Assembly: GCF_034653275.1 (NCBI RefSeq)
Contig: NZ_JAYEES010000004.1
Location: forward strand, 372,001-436,000
From: Nitrospirillum sp034653275
Lineage (GTDB): Bacteria; Pseudomonadota; Alphaproteobacteria; Azospirillales; Azospirillaceae
DNA length: 64,000 nt
Direction: 5' to 3'
Every line of letters begins with the position of its first letter. Position 1 is the first letter of the stretch. Positions 1 through 8,233 of this stretch are shown here, piece by piece. Below the pieces are notes generated by a model, which was not told the DNA's origin, made no database searches, and saw nothing but the letters and a program-made list of their open reading frames with translations. Position numbers and translations under genes: made by a program.

Positions 1-1
1 C

Positions 2-55
2 AGCCGGTCCGCCCTGCGCTCCATCCCCGGCGTCATCGACGTCCAGGACATCTGA
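2..55 (+). CDS. C-terminal end of a protein cut by the window edge
   Basis: An open frame enters from the left edge and stops at TGA 53-55, giving only 17 residues that end in GVIDVQDI. A tail of this kind (small residue, PGV, then alternating hydrophobics) is typical of the last strand of ACT-like or ferredoxin-fold regulatory domains, but 17 residues cannot identify a family. The strong hairpin just downstream supports this being a true gene end. Confidence 0.5.
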   Translation, partial: SRSALRSIPGVIDVQDI

Positions 56-71
56 TTTCCCCAAATGAAAA

Positions 72-98
72 GGGCGGCCCCCGTTATCGGGGCCGCCC
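72..98. terminator. Bidirectional hairpin terminator between convergent genes
   Basis: A perfect 10-bp inverted repeat (GGGCGGCCCC at 72-81, GGGGCCGCCC at 89-98) with a 7-nt loop sits between the tail ending at 55 and the minus-strand gene ending at 114. It is flanked by A-rich sequence on the left. The position between convergent genes fits a shared terminator. Confidence 0.7.
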
Positions 99-113
99 CT
101 TCAGGTCCGGCGC

Positions 114-701
114 TTAGTTCATGGCGCCCTGCATGGCGCCGGCCTCACGCTGGCTGTCGGTCACGCCGGGCAGGGCGCACATGGTGCTGACCTCGACCCA
201 GCCGCCCTGGCCCTTGTCGCTGACCGGGGCGTCGCCCTCGCCGGCGCGTAGGGCCGACTTGATCACCCACTGGCCGCCCTGGTTCTCGACCCAGGTGTCG
301 ATGCCTTCCACCCGGCCCTTGCCCTGCGGCATGCCGAACACCACCGGGGCGGTCCACACGCGCGGCTCCGTGCCTTCCAGGCAGGTGGGCTTGGGCACGG
401 TGTCGCCCGGCTTCATGGCGGTGTTCACCTTGCCGGTGCCGGTGGAGATCATGCCCTTGGGCCGCACGATGTAGGTGTGGCTTTCGGTGCTGTAGGACTG
501 GCTGGAGGTCGTGGTGGTGGTCGCCGGGCCGATCATGCCCTCGTCACCCATGGGGGCGGGCGGCGGCGAATTGGCCTCCGGCGGGGAAATCGTGTCGTTC
601 GGGGTGTCGCCCGGGTTCATGGCGGTCTGGGCCAGGGCCGTGCCGCCGATCAGACCGGTGGCCAACAGCGTGGCCGCAAGCAAATGCATCCGCATGTCCA
701 T
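114..701 (-). CDS. Small secreted protein of unknown function
   Basis: This encodes 195 residues beginning with a Sec signal peptide: MDMRMH, a hydrophobic stretch of about 14 residues, then a likely cut after TALA near residue 24. A Pro/Ser/Thr-rich linker (about residues 27-75) leads to a folded-looking region of about 100 residues with two cysteines. One is in the segment PKPTCLEG and one in the segment STMCALPG, so a disulphide is possible. The product is probably periplasmic or extracellular. I do not recognise the family. It stands alone, convergent to the tail on its left and divergent from the CoA-transferase on its right. Confidence 0.75.
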   Translation of the reverse strand: MDMRMHLLAATLLATGLIGGTALAQTAMNPGDTPNDTISPPEANSPPPAPMGDEGMIGPATTTTTSSQSYSTESHTYIVRPKGMISTGTGKVNTAMKPGDTVPKPTCLEGTEPRVWTAPVVFGMPQGKGRVEGIDTWVENQGGQWVIKSALRAGEGDAPVSDKGQGGWVEVSTMCALPGVTDSQREAGAMQGAMN

Positions 702-1055
702 CTCCTTCGTCTTCGATCAGCCGGACCCGCATGGGGCGCGCCGCGTGTGCCTAAACCCCAAAGACCAGGGGAAGGTTCCCGCAATGCCCAGGGCGGCGGG
801 AGGGCGGCGCCATCAACCGGGATCAGGGTCCGGTCTCGGTGAAACTTAGTGGTTCGCTACGCGGGCGGGGATAATACTCAAGTGTGCCCTGCGGTTACTT
901 GTGCCGCCGGATTGTGTCCGTGATTGGGCCGAATCTGGATGGTGATGGGGCTTGTTTGTTACAAGCGGCGGGGCGGGTGGCGGCCACCGGCGAAAACCTC
1001 TGGGGCGCCGGCCGGGCCTCATGCCAGGATGGTCCGGATAAGAGGGGAGGATGAA
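702..1055. other. Divergent intergenic region, no gene seen
   Basis: This 354-bp stretch separates the secreted-protein gene (minus) from the CoA-transferase gene (plus). The only clear structure is the inverted repeat at 950-966, annotated separately. The frame of the CoA-transferase stays open back to 924, but the residues upstream of 1056 look non-coding. A clean AGAGGGGAGG ribosome binding site precedes 1056. Confidence 0.5.
950..966. promoter_or_regulatory. Inverted repeat, candidate MarR operator of the CoA-transferase gene
   Basis: GCTTGT (950-955) and ACAAGC (961-966) form a perfect 6-bp inverted repeat with a 5-bp spacer, about 90 bp before the CoA-transferase start. A related TTGT/ACAA palindrome lies upstream of the neighbouring marR gene at 3039-3050. 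A shared regulator is therefore plausible. This is inference from sequence symmetry only. Confidence 0.35.
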
Positions 1056-2375
1056 ATGCGACCACATGCCGAGGCCTACGCCGCGCGCGTCCGGTCGGCG
1101 GAGGCGGCGGCGGGCCTGATTCCCTCCGGGTCCCGCATCACGATGGGCCTGGGCGTGTCGCAGCCGCCCGCCCTGTTGCGCGCCCTGGCCCGGCGGGCGG
1201 AGGCGGGGCAGGTGGGCGACCTGTCGCTTTACTACCTGCTGGCCTTCGCCAACGCGGCCCCGCTGCTGCGGTCCGACCTGCGCCACCGCGTCCGGCCGGT
1301 CAGCCTGTTCCACGGCGGGCTGGAGCGCGCGCTGGACAAGGAGGCGGGGCCGCACGGCCTGCCGGTGGTGGATTTCATCCCCACCGCCTTCAGCCAGGCG
1401 CCGCATGTCCTCAGCCGGCAGGTGGACGTGGATGTGCTGCTGACCACCGTGGCGCCTATGGATGCGGACGGCTGCTTCAGCCTGGGCACCAACACCGACT
1501 ATGCCCTGGCGGTATCACAGAGCGCCCGGCAGGTGATCCTGGAGGTGAACCCGGCCATGCCGCGCGCCCTGGGGAACTGCCGTATCCCCCTGGACCGGGT
1601 GACGGCGCTGGTGGAGAACCCGGTACCCCTGCTGGAGGTGCCGCCCGCCAAGATCAGGGAGAACGACAGGGCCATAGGCCGCCTGATCGCGGACCTGGTG
1701 GAGGATGGCGCCTGCCTGCAGATGGGCATCGGCGCCCTGCCCGACGCCGTGTGCGCCGCCCTGCACGACCGCCGGCACATGGGCATCCACACCGAACTGA
1801 TGACCCCCGGCCTGGCGGAGCTGATGCGCCGGGGCGCGGTCGACAACAGCCGCAAGGCCATCCATGCCGGGCGGACGGTGTTCACCTTCGCCATGGGGGA
1901 CCGGGCGCTGTACGACTTCCTGGACGGCAACCCGGACTGCGAGGCGCAGCCGGTGGACTATGTGAACAACCCGGCGGTGATCGCCCGGAACGACGGCGTG
2001 GTCTCCGTCAACGCCACGCTGGAGGTCGACCTGCAGGGCGCCTGCAATTCCGAATGCCTGGCCGGCTGGCAGTACAGCGCCGCAGGCGGGCAACTGGATT
2101 TCGTGCGCGGCGCCTCGGCGTCGACAGGGGGCAAATCCATCATCGCCTGCCATTCCACCGCCGCCGAGGGCACGGCCTCGCGCATCGTTCCCCGTCTTTC
2201 GGGGCCGGTGACCACGCCGCGCAACGACGTCCAGTACGTCGCCACCGAGTACGGGGTGGTGAACCTGCGCGGCCTGACGCTGGCGGAGCGGGCCCGGGCG
2301 CTGATCGGCATCGCCCATCCCGACTTCCGGGAAGGGCTGGAACGGGCGGCGCATGCCGCCGCCCGGGGGTGCTAG
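1056..2375 (+). CDS. Acetyl-CoA hydrolase/4-hydroxybutyrate CoA-transferase family protein
   Basis: This 439-residue protein matches the class I CoA-transferase family that includes 4-hydroxybutyrate and acetate CoA-transferases and acetyl-CoA hydrolases. Such enzymes move CoA between carboxylic acids through a glutamyl-CoA intermediate. Visible hallmarks are GIGALPDAV near residue 224, HTEL near 245 (its glutamate aligns with the catalytic Glu of the family), and the C-terminal ATEYGVVNLRG. The start at 1056 is chosen because AGAGGGGAGG ends 5 nt before it. The protein is expected to be cytoplasmic. The convergent marR gene 7 bp downstream suggests control by an organic acid or aromatic ligand, but the actual substrate cannot be read from the sequence. 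Confidence 0.88.
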   Translation: MRPHAEAYAARVRSAEAAAGLIPSGSRITMGLGVSQPPALLRALARRAEAGQVGDLSLYYLLAFANAAPLLRSDLRHRVRPVSLFHGGLERALDKEAGPHGLPVVDFIPTAFSQAPHVLSRQVDVDVLLTTVAPMDADGCFSLGTNTDYALAVSQSARQVILEVNPAMPRALGNCRIPLDRVTALVENPVPLLEVPPAKIRENDRAIGRLIADLVEDGACLQMGIGALPDAVCAALHDRRHMGIHTELMTPGLAELMRRGAVDNSRKAIHAGRTVFTFAMGDRALYDFLDGNPDCEAQPVDYVNNPAVIARNDGVVSVNATLEVDLQGACNSECLAGWQYSAAGGQLDFVRGASASTGGKSIIACHSTAAEGTASRIVPRLSGPVTTPRNDVQYVATEYGVVNLRGLTLAERARALIGIAHPDFREGLERAAHAAARGC

Positions 2376-2382
2376 CAGGCGC

Positions 2383-2943
2383 TTACGAGGCTTTGGCCGG
2401 TTCCGCAGCCCGGGCCGGCAGGCCGATCTCCTCCGGCGTGGGGTCGTAGGCGTTGACGTGGGGGATGCGGGCCTGCAAGCGGCCCAGCAGGTTGATCAGG
2501 GTGTCAACCTCGCGCGGGCTGAGATCGGCCAGCAGGCGCCGCTCCCGCTCCAGCGCCATGACCAGGATGCGGTCGTGCAGGTCGCGGCCGGCCACGGTCA
2601 GGGCGGCCTCGCGGCCCCTCGGCTCCGCTGGGCGGAACTGGATCAGGCCGCGATCCTCCATCAGGGCATAGCTGCGGCTGACGGCGGCCTTGTCCATGCC
2701 GATGATCTGGCAGATGCGGGCGGCGGTGCACCACGGCTCCGCCACCAGGTGGACGATGATGCGCCACTCCACCACCCCGATGCCGAAGTGCTTGAAGTAT
2801 AGGCGCGAGGCGCCGCTGGACAGCTTGTTGGCGATGGAATTCAGGAAGGCCGGGACATAGCGTTCCATATCCAGCTTGGGGCCCATGTCCAGGGTCAGGT
2901 CGCTGACCGGCAGCGCCACCGGCTGCGGGCGGGGAAGGGGCAT
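2383..2943 (-). CDS. MarR-family transcriptional regulator
   Basis: The 186 residues form a typical MarR winged helix-turn-helix dimer. The recognition-helix region carries GMDKAAVSRS around residues 80-90, followed by the wing with EPRGREAAL. Both termini extend beyond the MarR core by about 20 residues. It ends 7 bp from the stop of the convergent CoA-transferase gene. The palindrome at 3039-3050 in its own upstream region suggests autoregulation. Members of this family usually repress nearby catabolic or efflux genes until a small ligand binds. Confidence 0.88.
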   Translation of the reverse strand: MPLPRPQPVALPVSDLTLDMGPKLDMERYVPAFLNSIANKLSSGASRLYFKHFGIGVVEWRIIVHLVAEPWCTAARICQIIGMDKAAVSRSYALMEDRGLIQFRPAEPRGREAALTVAGRDLHDRILVMALERERRLLADLSPREVDTLINLLGRLQARIPHVNAYDPTPEEIGLPARAAEPAKAS

Positions 2944-3038
2944 GGTGGGTCCTGTTCCTCATGCGTGACCCCGTCTTCGGGGGGTCTTGTTCCCACTAAC
3001 GCCTGGGCGCGGCGGCATCTGCGGCCCCGTTTCCAAGC

Positions 3039-3050
3039 TTGTGATCACAA
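3039..3050. promoter_or_regulatory. Perfect palindrome upstream of marR, candidate operator
   Basis: TTGTGATCACAA is a perfect 12-bp palindrome about 95 bp upstream of the marR start at 2943. Its TTGT/ACAA arms resemble the repeat upstream of the CoA-transferase (950-966). It could be a MarR autoregulatory site or a CRP/FNR-type site. Which of these applies cannot be decided from sequence alone. Confidence 0.4.
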
Positions 3051-3079
3051 TGACCTTGGCACCATGGCCCGGAATGCAC

Positions 3080-3117
3080 AAGGCCTGGTGAACGGACCGA
3101 ACCATTCACCAGGCCTT
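3080..3117 (-). terminator. Hairpin terminator downstream of mlaA
   Basis: AAGGCCTGGTGAA (3080-3092) and TTCACCAGGCCTT (3105-3117) form a perfect 13-bp stem with a 12-nt loop, 35 bp past the stop of the minus-strand mlaA gene. No strong U-tract follows, but the stem is long and uninterrupted. Confidence 0.65.
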
Positions 3118-3151
3118 GAGGGTTACGCTTCTAATCCGAACGTCAGGGGGC

Positions 3152-4084
3152 TCACTTGGCGTCGTAATCCGGAATGGACGGGAACTGGTCCGGGTCCGTC
3201 TTGCCGTTGCGGATGTAGTTGTTCTGTCGCTGGCGGTACAGCGAGCGCATGGTGGCGTAATAGTCCACGCTGTTGCGCTTCACGTCGTCCAGCACGTCCA
3301 GGTACTGGGCGCGCAGGTCGACGGCGTAGACGCCGGCGCGGGTGTAGCTGGCCCAATCGTCGTGGGTATTGCTGAGGTAGCGCGACACGGGGTCGCCATA
3401 GGCCTCGATACCGAAGCCCACGGCGTCACGCAGGGTGGAGGAGCCCAGGACGGGCAGCACCAGGTAGAAGCCCTCGGGCACGCCCCAGACCGCCAGCGTC
3501 TGGTCGAAGCTCTCATACTCGTAGGTCAGGCCATGGTCGCCCGCCACGTCGATCAGGCCACCCAGTCCGATGGTGGAATTGATGAGGAAGCGCTCGGTGG
3601 CGACCTCGGCCCCGTCCCAGTCGCCCTGCAACAGCTTGTTGGCCAGCGTCAGGGGGGAGCGCAGGTTCCACAGCACGTTGCGGATGCCCGTCTGGGCGAA
3701 GTCCGGCATCACCGTGCGGTAGACCTTGGCGGCCGGGCGCAGCAGCACCGTGTCCACGCCCTCGTTGAACCAGAAGATGGCGCGGTTCATGCCCTCCAGC
3801 GGGTCGTTGGCGTCCTCCTCCTGGGCGGAGGCGATGGCGGCGCGCGCTTCCGCCGTCTTGGCCTCGGCCACCTCGGTGCGGGCGCCGTCGCCGTCTGGCG
3901 CCGGGGCGTCGGGCGTAGCCGCCGCCTGCGGCGGCTGCGGCAGGGTTTCCTGGGCGTGGGCGCCGGTGGACAGCGGCATGGGCAGGGCCAGCATGCCCAG
4001 CAGGGCGGCGGCCTTCAGGCCCAGGCGCCGGTGCGACCGGGCGGGAACGGTGGTGGACGCGACGGGGGAACCGGGACGCAGCAT
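3152..4084 (-). CDS. mlaA: MlaA (VacJ) family phospholipid-transport protein
   Basis: The 310-residue product contains the MlaA core from DPLEGMNRAIFWFN (about residue 93) to the C-terminus. It includes the family features NSTIGLGGLIDVA and the segment GPYLVLP-like GFYLVLPVLG. MlaA is the outer-membrane part of the Mla system, which removes misplaced phospholipids from the outer leaflet. The start at 4084 is favoured by GGAGG about 10 nt upstream, and it gives a signal peptide ending AHA near residue 43. Upstream ATGs lack ribosome binding sites. No lipobox cysteine is visible at the cut site, unlike E. coli MlaA. Other mla genes are not in this window. Confidence 0.87.
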   Translation of the reverse strand: MLRPGSPVASTTVPARSHRRLGLKAAALLGMLALPMPLSTGAHAQETLPQPPQAAATPDAPAPDGDGARTEVAEAKTAEARAAIASAQEEDANDPLEGMNRAIFWFNEGVDTVLLRPAAKVYRTVMPDFAQTGIRNVLWNLRSPLTLANKLLQGDWDGAEVATERFLINSTIGLGGLIDVAGDHGLTYEYESFDQTLAVWGVPEGFYLVLPVLGSSTLRDAVGFGIEAYGDPVSRYLSNTHDDWASYTRAGVYAVDLRAQYLDVLDDVKRNSVDYYATMRSLYRQRQNNYIRNGKTDPDQFPSIPDYDAK

Positions 4085-4522
4085 CGGGGGGATGCCTCCA
4101 GCAGCGGGATAGGAACGGCCGGAACCGGCCGGAGGGGTGGGACGCCGACTGGGCAGGGGCATGGGGGCCCCGCTCAATACGGAGGGGACGGCGCGATCGT
4201 GTCTCGCCGCCACCGACTTAACCATAACGGTGCGCCCGCCCGGTCAAAATGGGAAAATCAGGCGCCCTGTTGCCGCGTGCGCATGGCGGCTTTGCCATTT
4301 AGGGGGCGTTGTAAAAGCGTTGTTTACCAACGGGGCAGGCCAAATCATGCTGCGGACGGTCGGCGTTGCCGCGTGAAGCCCGACAGTTCGCGGGGCTTCG
4401 CGCGTGCAAGGGCCGGTTACCCGCGCCGCGCCAGTGCTGGAATCCCGCGTCGCCCGGGGGGCCGGACGGCGGTTCAGGCCGTGTCAAGACAGCGCGTTCC
4501 GCGCAACATGAAGGAACACCCG
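4085..4522. other. Divergent intergenic region, no gene seen
   Basis: This 438-bp region lies between mlaA (minus) and the EF-hand lipoprotein gene (plus) and should hold both promoters. It includes a locally AT-richer segment (about 4240-4350). Short open frames here have no family resemblance or convincing ribosome binding sites. Confidence 0.4.
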
Positions 4523-5305
4523 ATGCACCGTCCTTCCGCCCGCCGCCACCCCTCGGTCCGCCCGGCCCTTCTTCGCCCGGCTCTTCTGGGCGTCCTGGCG
4601 CTGACGGCGGCATGTTCCAGCCACAAGACCTTCTACACCGTCACCACCCCCCTGGGGCAGACGCTGGGCCGCACCACGTCGGAGGACGCGGCCAAGGTGT
4701 CGCTGCGCGCCTGGTTCAACCGTGTGGACACGAACCAGGACGGCAAGCTCTCGCGGGAGGAATTCCAGGCGGAGGCCGACGCCGTCTTCGCGCATTACGA
4801 CCTGAACGGTGATGGCGCCCTGAACGTGACCGAGCTGGAGAAGGTGCGCCAGGCGGATCGCATGGCCCTGATGGGGCATGGCGGCTCCCGGGGCGGCCCC
4901 GAGGGGGGACCCGATGGCGCGCCGGGTGCCGGTCCCGAGGGCGCCCCGCCTGATGGCGCCCCTCCCGGCGGTGCCCCCCCCAGCGGGGGTCGCGGGCCCG
5001 GCGGCATGGGCGGGGGCATGGGCGGTGGCCGGGGCGGGGTCGACCCCATCATGGCGGCCGACACCAACCTGGACTTCCGCGTGACTCGGGATGAGTTCCG
5101 GGCCTATGCCCGCGCCCTGTTCGAGGTCATCGACGCCAACCACGACGGCCAGCTGACCATCGAGGAGATCGAGAAGGTCGACCTCAGCACCCAGGAGCCG
5201 GGCGGCCGGGGCGGCGGTGGCGGCATGGGCGGTGGCGGCCGGCATGGCGGCGGTCGCGGCGGCATGGGCGGCGGCATGGGCGGCGGTGGTCCCGGGGGCA
5301 TGTAA
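4523..5305 (+). CDS. EF-hand calcium-binding lipoprotein with Gly/Met-rich tails
   Basis: The product is about 260 residues. A lipobox ending LTAAC near residue 33 predicts acylation and envelope anchoring. Four EF-hand-like loops follow in two pairs: DTNQDGKLSREE and DLNGDGALNVTE, then DTNLDFRVTRDE and DANHDGQLTIEE. The third loop has F where Gly is usual and is probably weak. A Pro/Gly linker separates the pairs, and the C-terminus is a Gly/Met-rich repeat of about 40 residues. The start at 4523 has AAGGA 8 nt upstream; ATG 4508 is the alternative. Calcium binding is inferred from the loops, and the cellular role is unknown. Confidence 0.8.
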   Translation: MHRPSARRHPSVRPALLRPALLGVLALTAACSSHKTFYTVTTPLGQTLGRTTSEDAAKVSLRAWFNRVDTNQDGKLSREEFQAEADAVFAHYDLNGDGALNVTELEKVRQADRMALMGHGGSRGGPEGGPDGAPGAGPEGAPPDGAPPGGAPPSGGRGPGGMGGGMGGGRGGVDPIMAADTNLDFRVTRDEFRAYARALFEVIDANHDGQLTIEEIEKVDLSTQEPGGRGGGGGMGGGGRHGGGRGGMGGGMGGGGPGGM

Positions 5306-5420
5306 TTCCCAAGGCCGTGGGCGATGAAGGCGGTCGAAATCGGCCGCCGGAATCGGGTAATGTCGTCGCCGATCAAGCATTTGGCCGCCCGCCCGGCGGT
5401 CGCCCTTCGGAAGGACGCCC

Positions 5421-5927
5421 ATGGACCGGTGGATCGAAAGCGTGCTGTTCGCCAGCCGCTGGCTGCTCGCCCCCCTTTACATCGGCCTGGTGGTCGCCCT
5501 GTTGCTGCCCCTGGCGGGCTTCGTCCATGAGCTGTGGGAGCTGATCAACCATCTGGCCAGCGCCACCTCGCATGAGATCATCCTGGGCCTGCTGTCGCTC
5601 ATCGACCTGTCGCTGATCGCCAACCTGGTGCTGATGGTGATCTTCGCCGGCTATGAGAATTTCGTCTCCAAGATCAGCGTGGCCAGCCATCACGACCGCC
5701 TGGAATGGATGGGCGAGGTCGACTTCGGCGGGCTGAAGCTGCGCCTCATCGCCTCCATCGTCGCCATCTCCGGCATCCAGCTGCTGCGCGCCTTCATGAG
5801 CGTCAGCGACTACAGCGATCGCGACCTGATGTGGTCCACCGTCATCCATGTGGTGTTCGTCATGTCCGGCGTGTTGCTGGCCCTGATGGACTACCTGACG
5901 GAAAAGGCCCACAAGCTGGGGCATTGA
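5421..5927 (+). CDS. UPF0114 family membrane protein
   Basis: The 168 residues match the UPF0114 (YqhA-like) family. Hydrophobic helices lie at about residues 12-35, 52-75, 108-127 and 137-157. The conserved segments SLIDLSLIANLVLMV and GYENFVSKI are present. It is an inner-membrane protein of unknown biochemical function. The start follows GGAAGGACGCCC, a good ribosome binding site. The 115-bp gap after the EF-hand lipoprotein shows no terminator, so co-transcription is possible. Confidence 0.85.
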   Translation: MDRWIESVLFASRWLLAPLYIGLVVALLLPLAGFVHELWELINHLASATSHEIILGLLSLIDLSLIANLVLMVIFAGYENFVSKISVASHHDRLEWMGEVDFGGLKLRLIASIVAISGIQLLRAFMSVSDYSDRDLMWSTVIHVVFVMSGVLLALMDYLTEKAHKLGH

Positions 5928-5930
5928 GGC

Positions 5931-6062
5931 GGGTTCCTCAGACGCCGGCAGGCCCATCCGGGCCTTTGGCTTGTCCTCGATTTCCAGTTCGCCTTCGGCT
6001 CCCCACAAATCTCCGGCGGCCCCGCTTGGGGCCTACAGCGGCATGGGAATCATGCCGCTGGT
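5931..6062. repeat. Dispersed intergenic repeat, copy 1
   Basis: This roughly 130-bp segment aligns at about 70% by eye with 12441-12586. Shared blocks include the starting CTCAG-CGCCG, CATCCGG, GGCTT, CCTCG, GCTCCCCA, CTCCGGCGG, GCGGCA and the ending GCCGCTGGTG. Both copies finish inside the last codons of a minus-strand gene. The right end forms a hairpin (6037-6059). It looks like an exapted mobile palindromic element acting as a 3' end or terminator. Confidence 0.6.
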
Positions 6063-7967
6063 GAGCTGGGTAACAGTGGGTGCCGATCGGTGCGCCTTCA
6101 GCGCCGCCGCCACCTGGCGGATGACGGGGGCCCAGTCGCCTTGCCGTTCCTGGCGTAACAGGCGGGTGGCCGGGTACCAGGGCGTGTCCTGACCGCCCAG
6201 GCGCCAGCGCCAGTCGGGGGCGTAGGGCAGCAGCAGCCAGACGGGCCGGCCCAGCGCCCCCGCCAGATGCGCCACCGCCGTGTCCACGGTGATCACCAGG
6301 TCCAGCCCGGCCACCAGGGCGGCGGTGTCGGTGAAGCCGTCCAGCGCGATGTCGGCGATACCCAGGGCGGACAGCATCTCCTCATCGCCGCGCCGACGGT
6401 CGGTCTGCACCGGCACCAGCGTCACGCCCGGCAGGGCCGCCAGGGGCCCGGCCAGATCGGCCAGGGGCACGCTGCGCAGCCGGTCGGCCCGGTGCTTGGG
6501 ATTGCCCGACCAGGCGATGCCGATGGTGAGGGTTCCGGGGGCCCGCCGCTCCCGCCAGGCGCGGGTCCGGTCGGGGTCGGCGGTAAGATAGGGCGCCGGC
6601 GTCGCCAGCCCGGCGGCGTCGCGAACCCCCAGGGCGGCCGGTAGGCTCATCAGCGGCGCGTGCAGGTCGAAGGCGGGCAGGGGGCGCCCCCGCGCCATGA
6701 CCTCCACGACGGCACCCCCGTCCTGGACCAGGCCGTCGCGCATCAGGGCCAGCAGGGGCGGCTGCACCTCTGCCACCACGCGGCCGTCGGCGGGCAGGCG
6801 GCCCAGGAAGCGGGCGAATTGCAGGGTGTCACCCAGGCCCTGCTCGGCATGCACCAGCAGGGTGCGGCCGGCGAGATCCTCCCCCCGCCATTCGGGCACG
6901 GTGAAGCCGCGATCCGCCAATTCGTCGACACCGCCGCGCCAGCGCCAGGCATAGGCCGGCCAGCCCCGCGCGTCGTCGCCGGCCAGCAGCCAGGCCAGCG
7001 CCTGGTTGAAGCGCACCACGCCGTTGTCGGGGGCCAGGGCCGCCGCTCGGTCGTGAACGGCCAGCGCCTCGTCCATGCGGCACGGCTCGGCCCCCAGCTC
7101 CGCCAGCGCCTGGCCCAGGTTGGACAGGTGGGCGGCGTTGTCCGGGGCCAGGGCCACGGCGCGGCGATAGCTGTCGACTGCCGCGGCACCCTGTCCCGCC
7201 AGTTGCAGGGCGGTGCCCAGGTTGAGGTGGACGTTGGCGGCGTCGGGCGCCAGCCGCGCCGCGCGGCGGTGCAGGGCCAGCGCCTGGTCCACCTGCCCGT
7301 CGGCTTGCAGGGCCAGACCCAGGTTGGTCAGGGCGTCCGGCCAGTCGGGTGCCAGGTGCAGGGCGCGGGCGTAGGCGGCCATGGCCTCCGCCGCGCGGCC
7401 CTGGTCGGCCAGCACGTTGCCCAAGCCCAGGAAAGCGGGGGCGTTGTCGGCGTCGCGGCGGATGGCGTCGGCATAGGCGGTCAGGGCGGCGGCCTTGTCG
7501 CCGGCCGCCTCCAGCGCCATGCCCAGGGTGACGCGGATGTCGGCGTTGGCGGGGTCCAGGGCGGCGGCCATGCGGAAGGCGGCGATGGCCCCCGTCCCCT
7601 GGCCCAGTGCCTGGCGCGACAGGCCCAGGCGCAGGTGCGCGTCGGCGTCGCCCGGTTGCAGGAACAGGATGCGCTGATAGGCGATGACGCTCTCGGCCAT
7701 ATGGCCCAGGGCGTGGAAGGCGTCGCCCAGGGCGCGTAGGGCCGCGATGTTGCCCGGCTGGGCCGCCGTCACGCCGGCCAGCATCTCCGCCCCCTCCACC
7801 AGGCGCCCGGTGCGGCAGAGGATGACGCCCAGCAGGTGCAGCACGGCGGTCTCGTTGGGCAGGCGGCGCAGGATGGCGCGGCACAGCGCCTCCGCCTCGT
7901 CCAGGCGGCCGGCGCGGTCGTGGTGCTGCGCCTGGCCGAACAGGGCCGCCAGTTCCGGCGACACCAT
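6033..7967 (-). CDS. TPR protein with C-terminal GT9-like glycosyltransferase domain (FlmG-like)
   Basis: The 644 residues hold about nine tetratricopeptide repeats (roughly residues 5-330; repeated cores such as ALGLGNVLADQGR and LTNLGLALQADGQ). A GT-B-type domain follows with EQGLGDTLQFARF near 375, IGIAWSGNPKH near 485, and the nucleotide-sugar side VDTAVAHLAGALGRPVW near 580. This architecture matches TPR-glycosyltransferases that modify proteins, including Caulobacter FlmG for flagellin. The start at 7967 has AAGGA 7 nt upstream. It is divergent from the GT9-like pair, suggesting a shared glycan role. The target protein is unknown. Confidence 0.85.
   Translation of the reverse strand: MVSPELAALFGQAQHHDRAGRLDEAEALCRAILRRLPNETAVLHLLGVILCRTGRLVEGAEMLAGVTAAQPGNIAALRALGDAFHALGHMAESVIAYQRILFLQPGDADAHLRLGLSRQALGQGTGAIAAFRMAAALDPANADIRVTLGMALEAAGDKAAALTAYADAIRRDADNAPAFLGLGNVLADQGRAAEAMAAYARALHLAPDWPDALTNLGLALQADGQVDQALALHRRAARLAPDAANVHLNLGTALQLAGQGAAAVDSYRRAVALAPDNAAHLSNLGQALAELGAEPCRMDEALAVHDRAAALAPDNGVVRFNQALAWLLAGDDARGWPAYAWRWRGGVDELADRGFTVPEWRGEDLAGRTLLVHAEQGLGDTLQFARFLGRLPADGRVVAEVQPPLLALMRDGLVQDGGAVVEVMARGRPLPAFDLHAPLMSLPAALGVRDAAGLATPAPYLTADPDRTRAWRERRAPGTLTIGIAWSGNPKHRADRLRSVPLADLAGPLAALPGVTLVPVQTDRRRGDEEMLSALGIADIALDGFTDTAALVAGLDLVITVDTAVAHLAGALGRPVWLLLPYAPDWRWRLGGQDTPWYPATRLLRQERQGDWAPVIRQVAAALKAHRSAPTVTQLTSGMIPMPL
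6037..6059 (-). terminator. Hairpin in the 3' coding end of the TPR-glycosyltransferase gene
   Basis: AGCGGCATG (6037-6045) and CATGCCGCT (6051-6059) form a perfect 9-bp stem with a 5-nt loop. It lies within the last codons of the minus-strand gene, whose stop is at 6033-6035. It is the end of repeat copy 1 and may terminate transcription or protect the mRNA end. There is no clear U-tract. Confidence 0.45.
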
Positions 7968-8233
7968 CAACCGTTCCTTGGATACCGCCGTCACGTCGCC
8001 CCCCGCCCCAAATCCCCTGGCCCCAAGTCCCCCGCGTTCCCGGGTCCCCCGATCCTCGCACTGTGGCGGCAAGTCGGGCGGCCCACCACCGGCGGGTCGG
8101 CGGCCGCCCTTTGCGCAAATACCGCGCCTGTTTTGGCGGTCTCGTCCGTGTAGCTAAAATTGAATCTATTTTTGTCGGCACCACCGGGGACACCACCGGG
8201 GGCGGGGCGCCGGCTCATCCCTTGGGGGCGGCG

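Noticed and set aside
5200..5305. Gly/Met repeat considered as frameshifted or low-quality sequence
   Set aside because: The reading frame continues cleanly from the EF-hands to a stop, and Gly/Met-rich tails occur in related envelope proteins.
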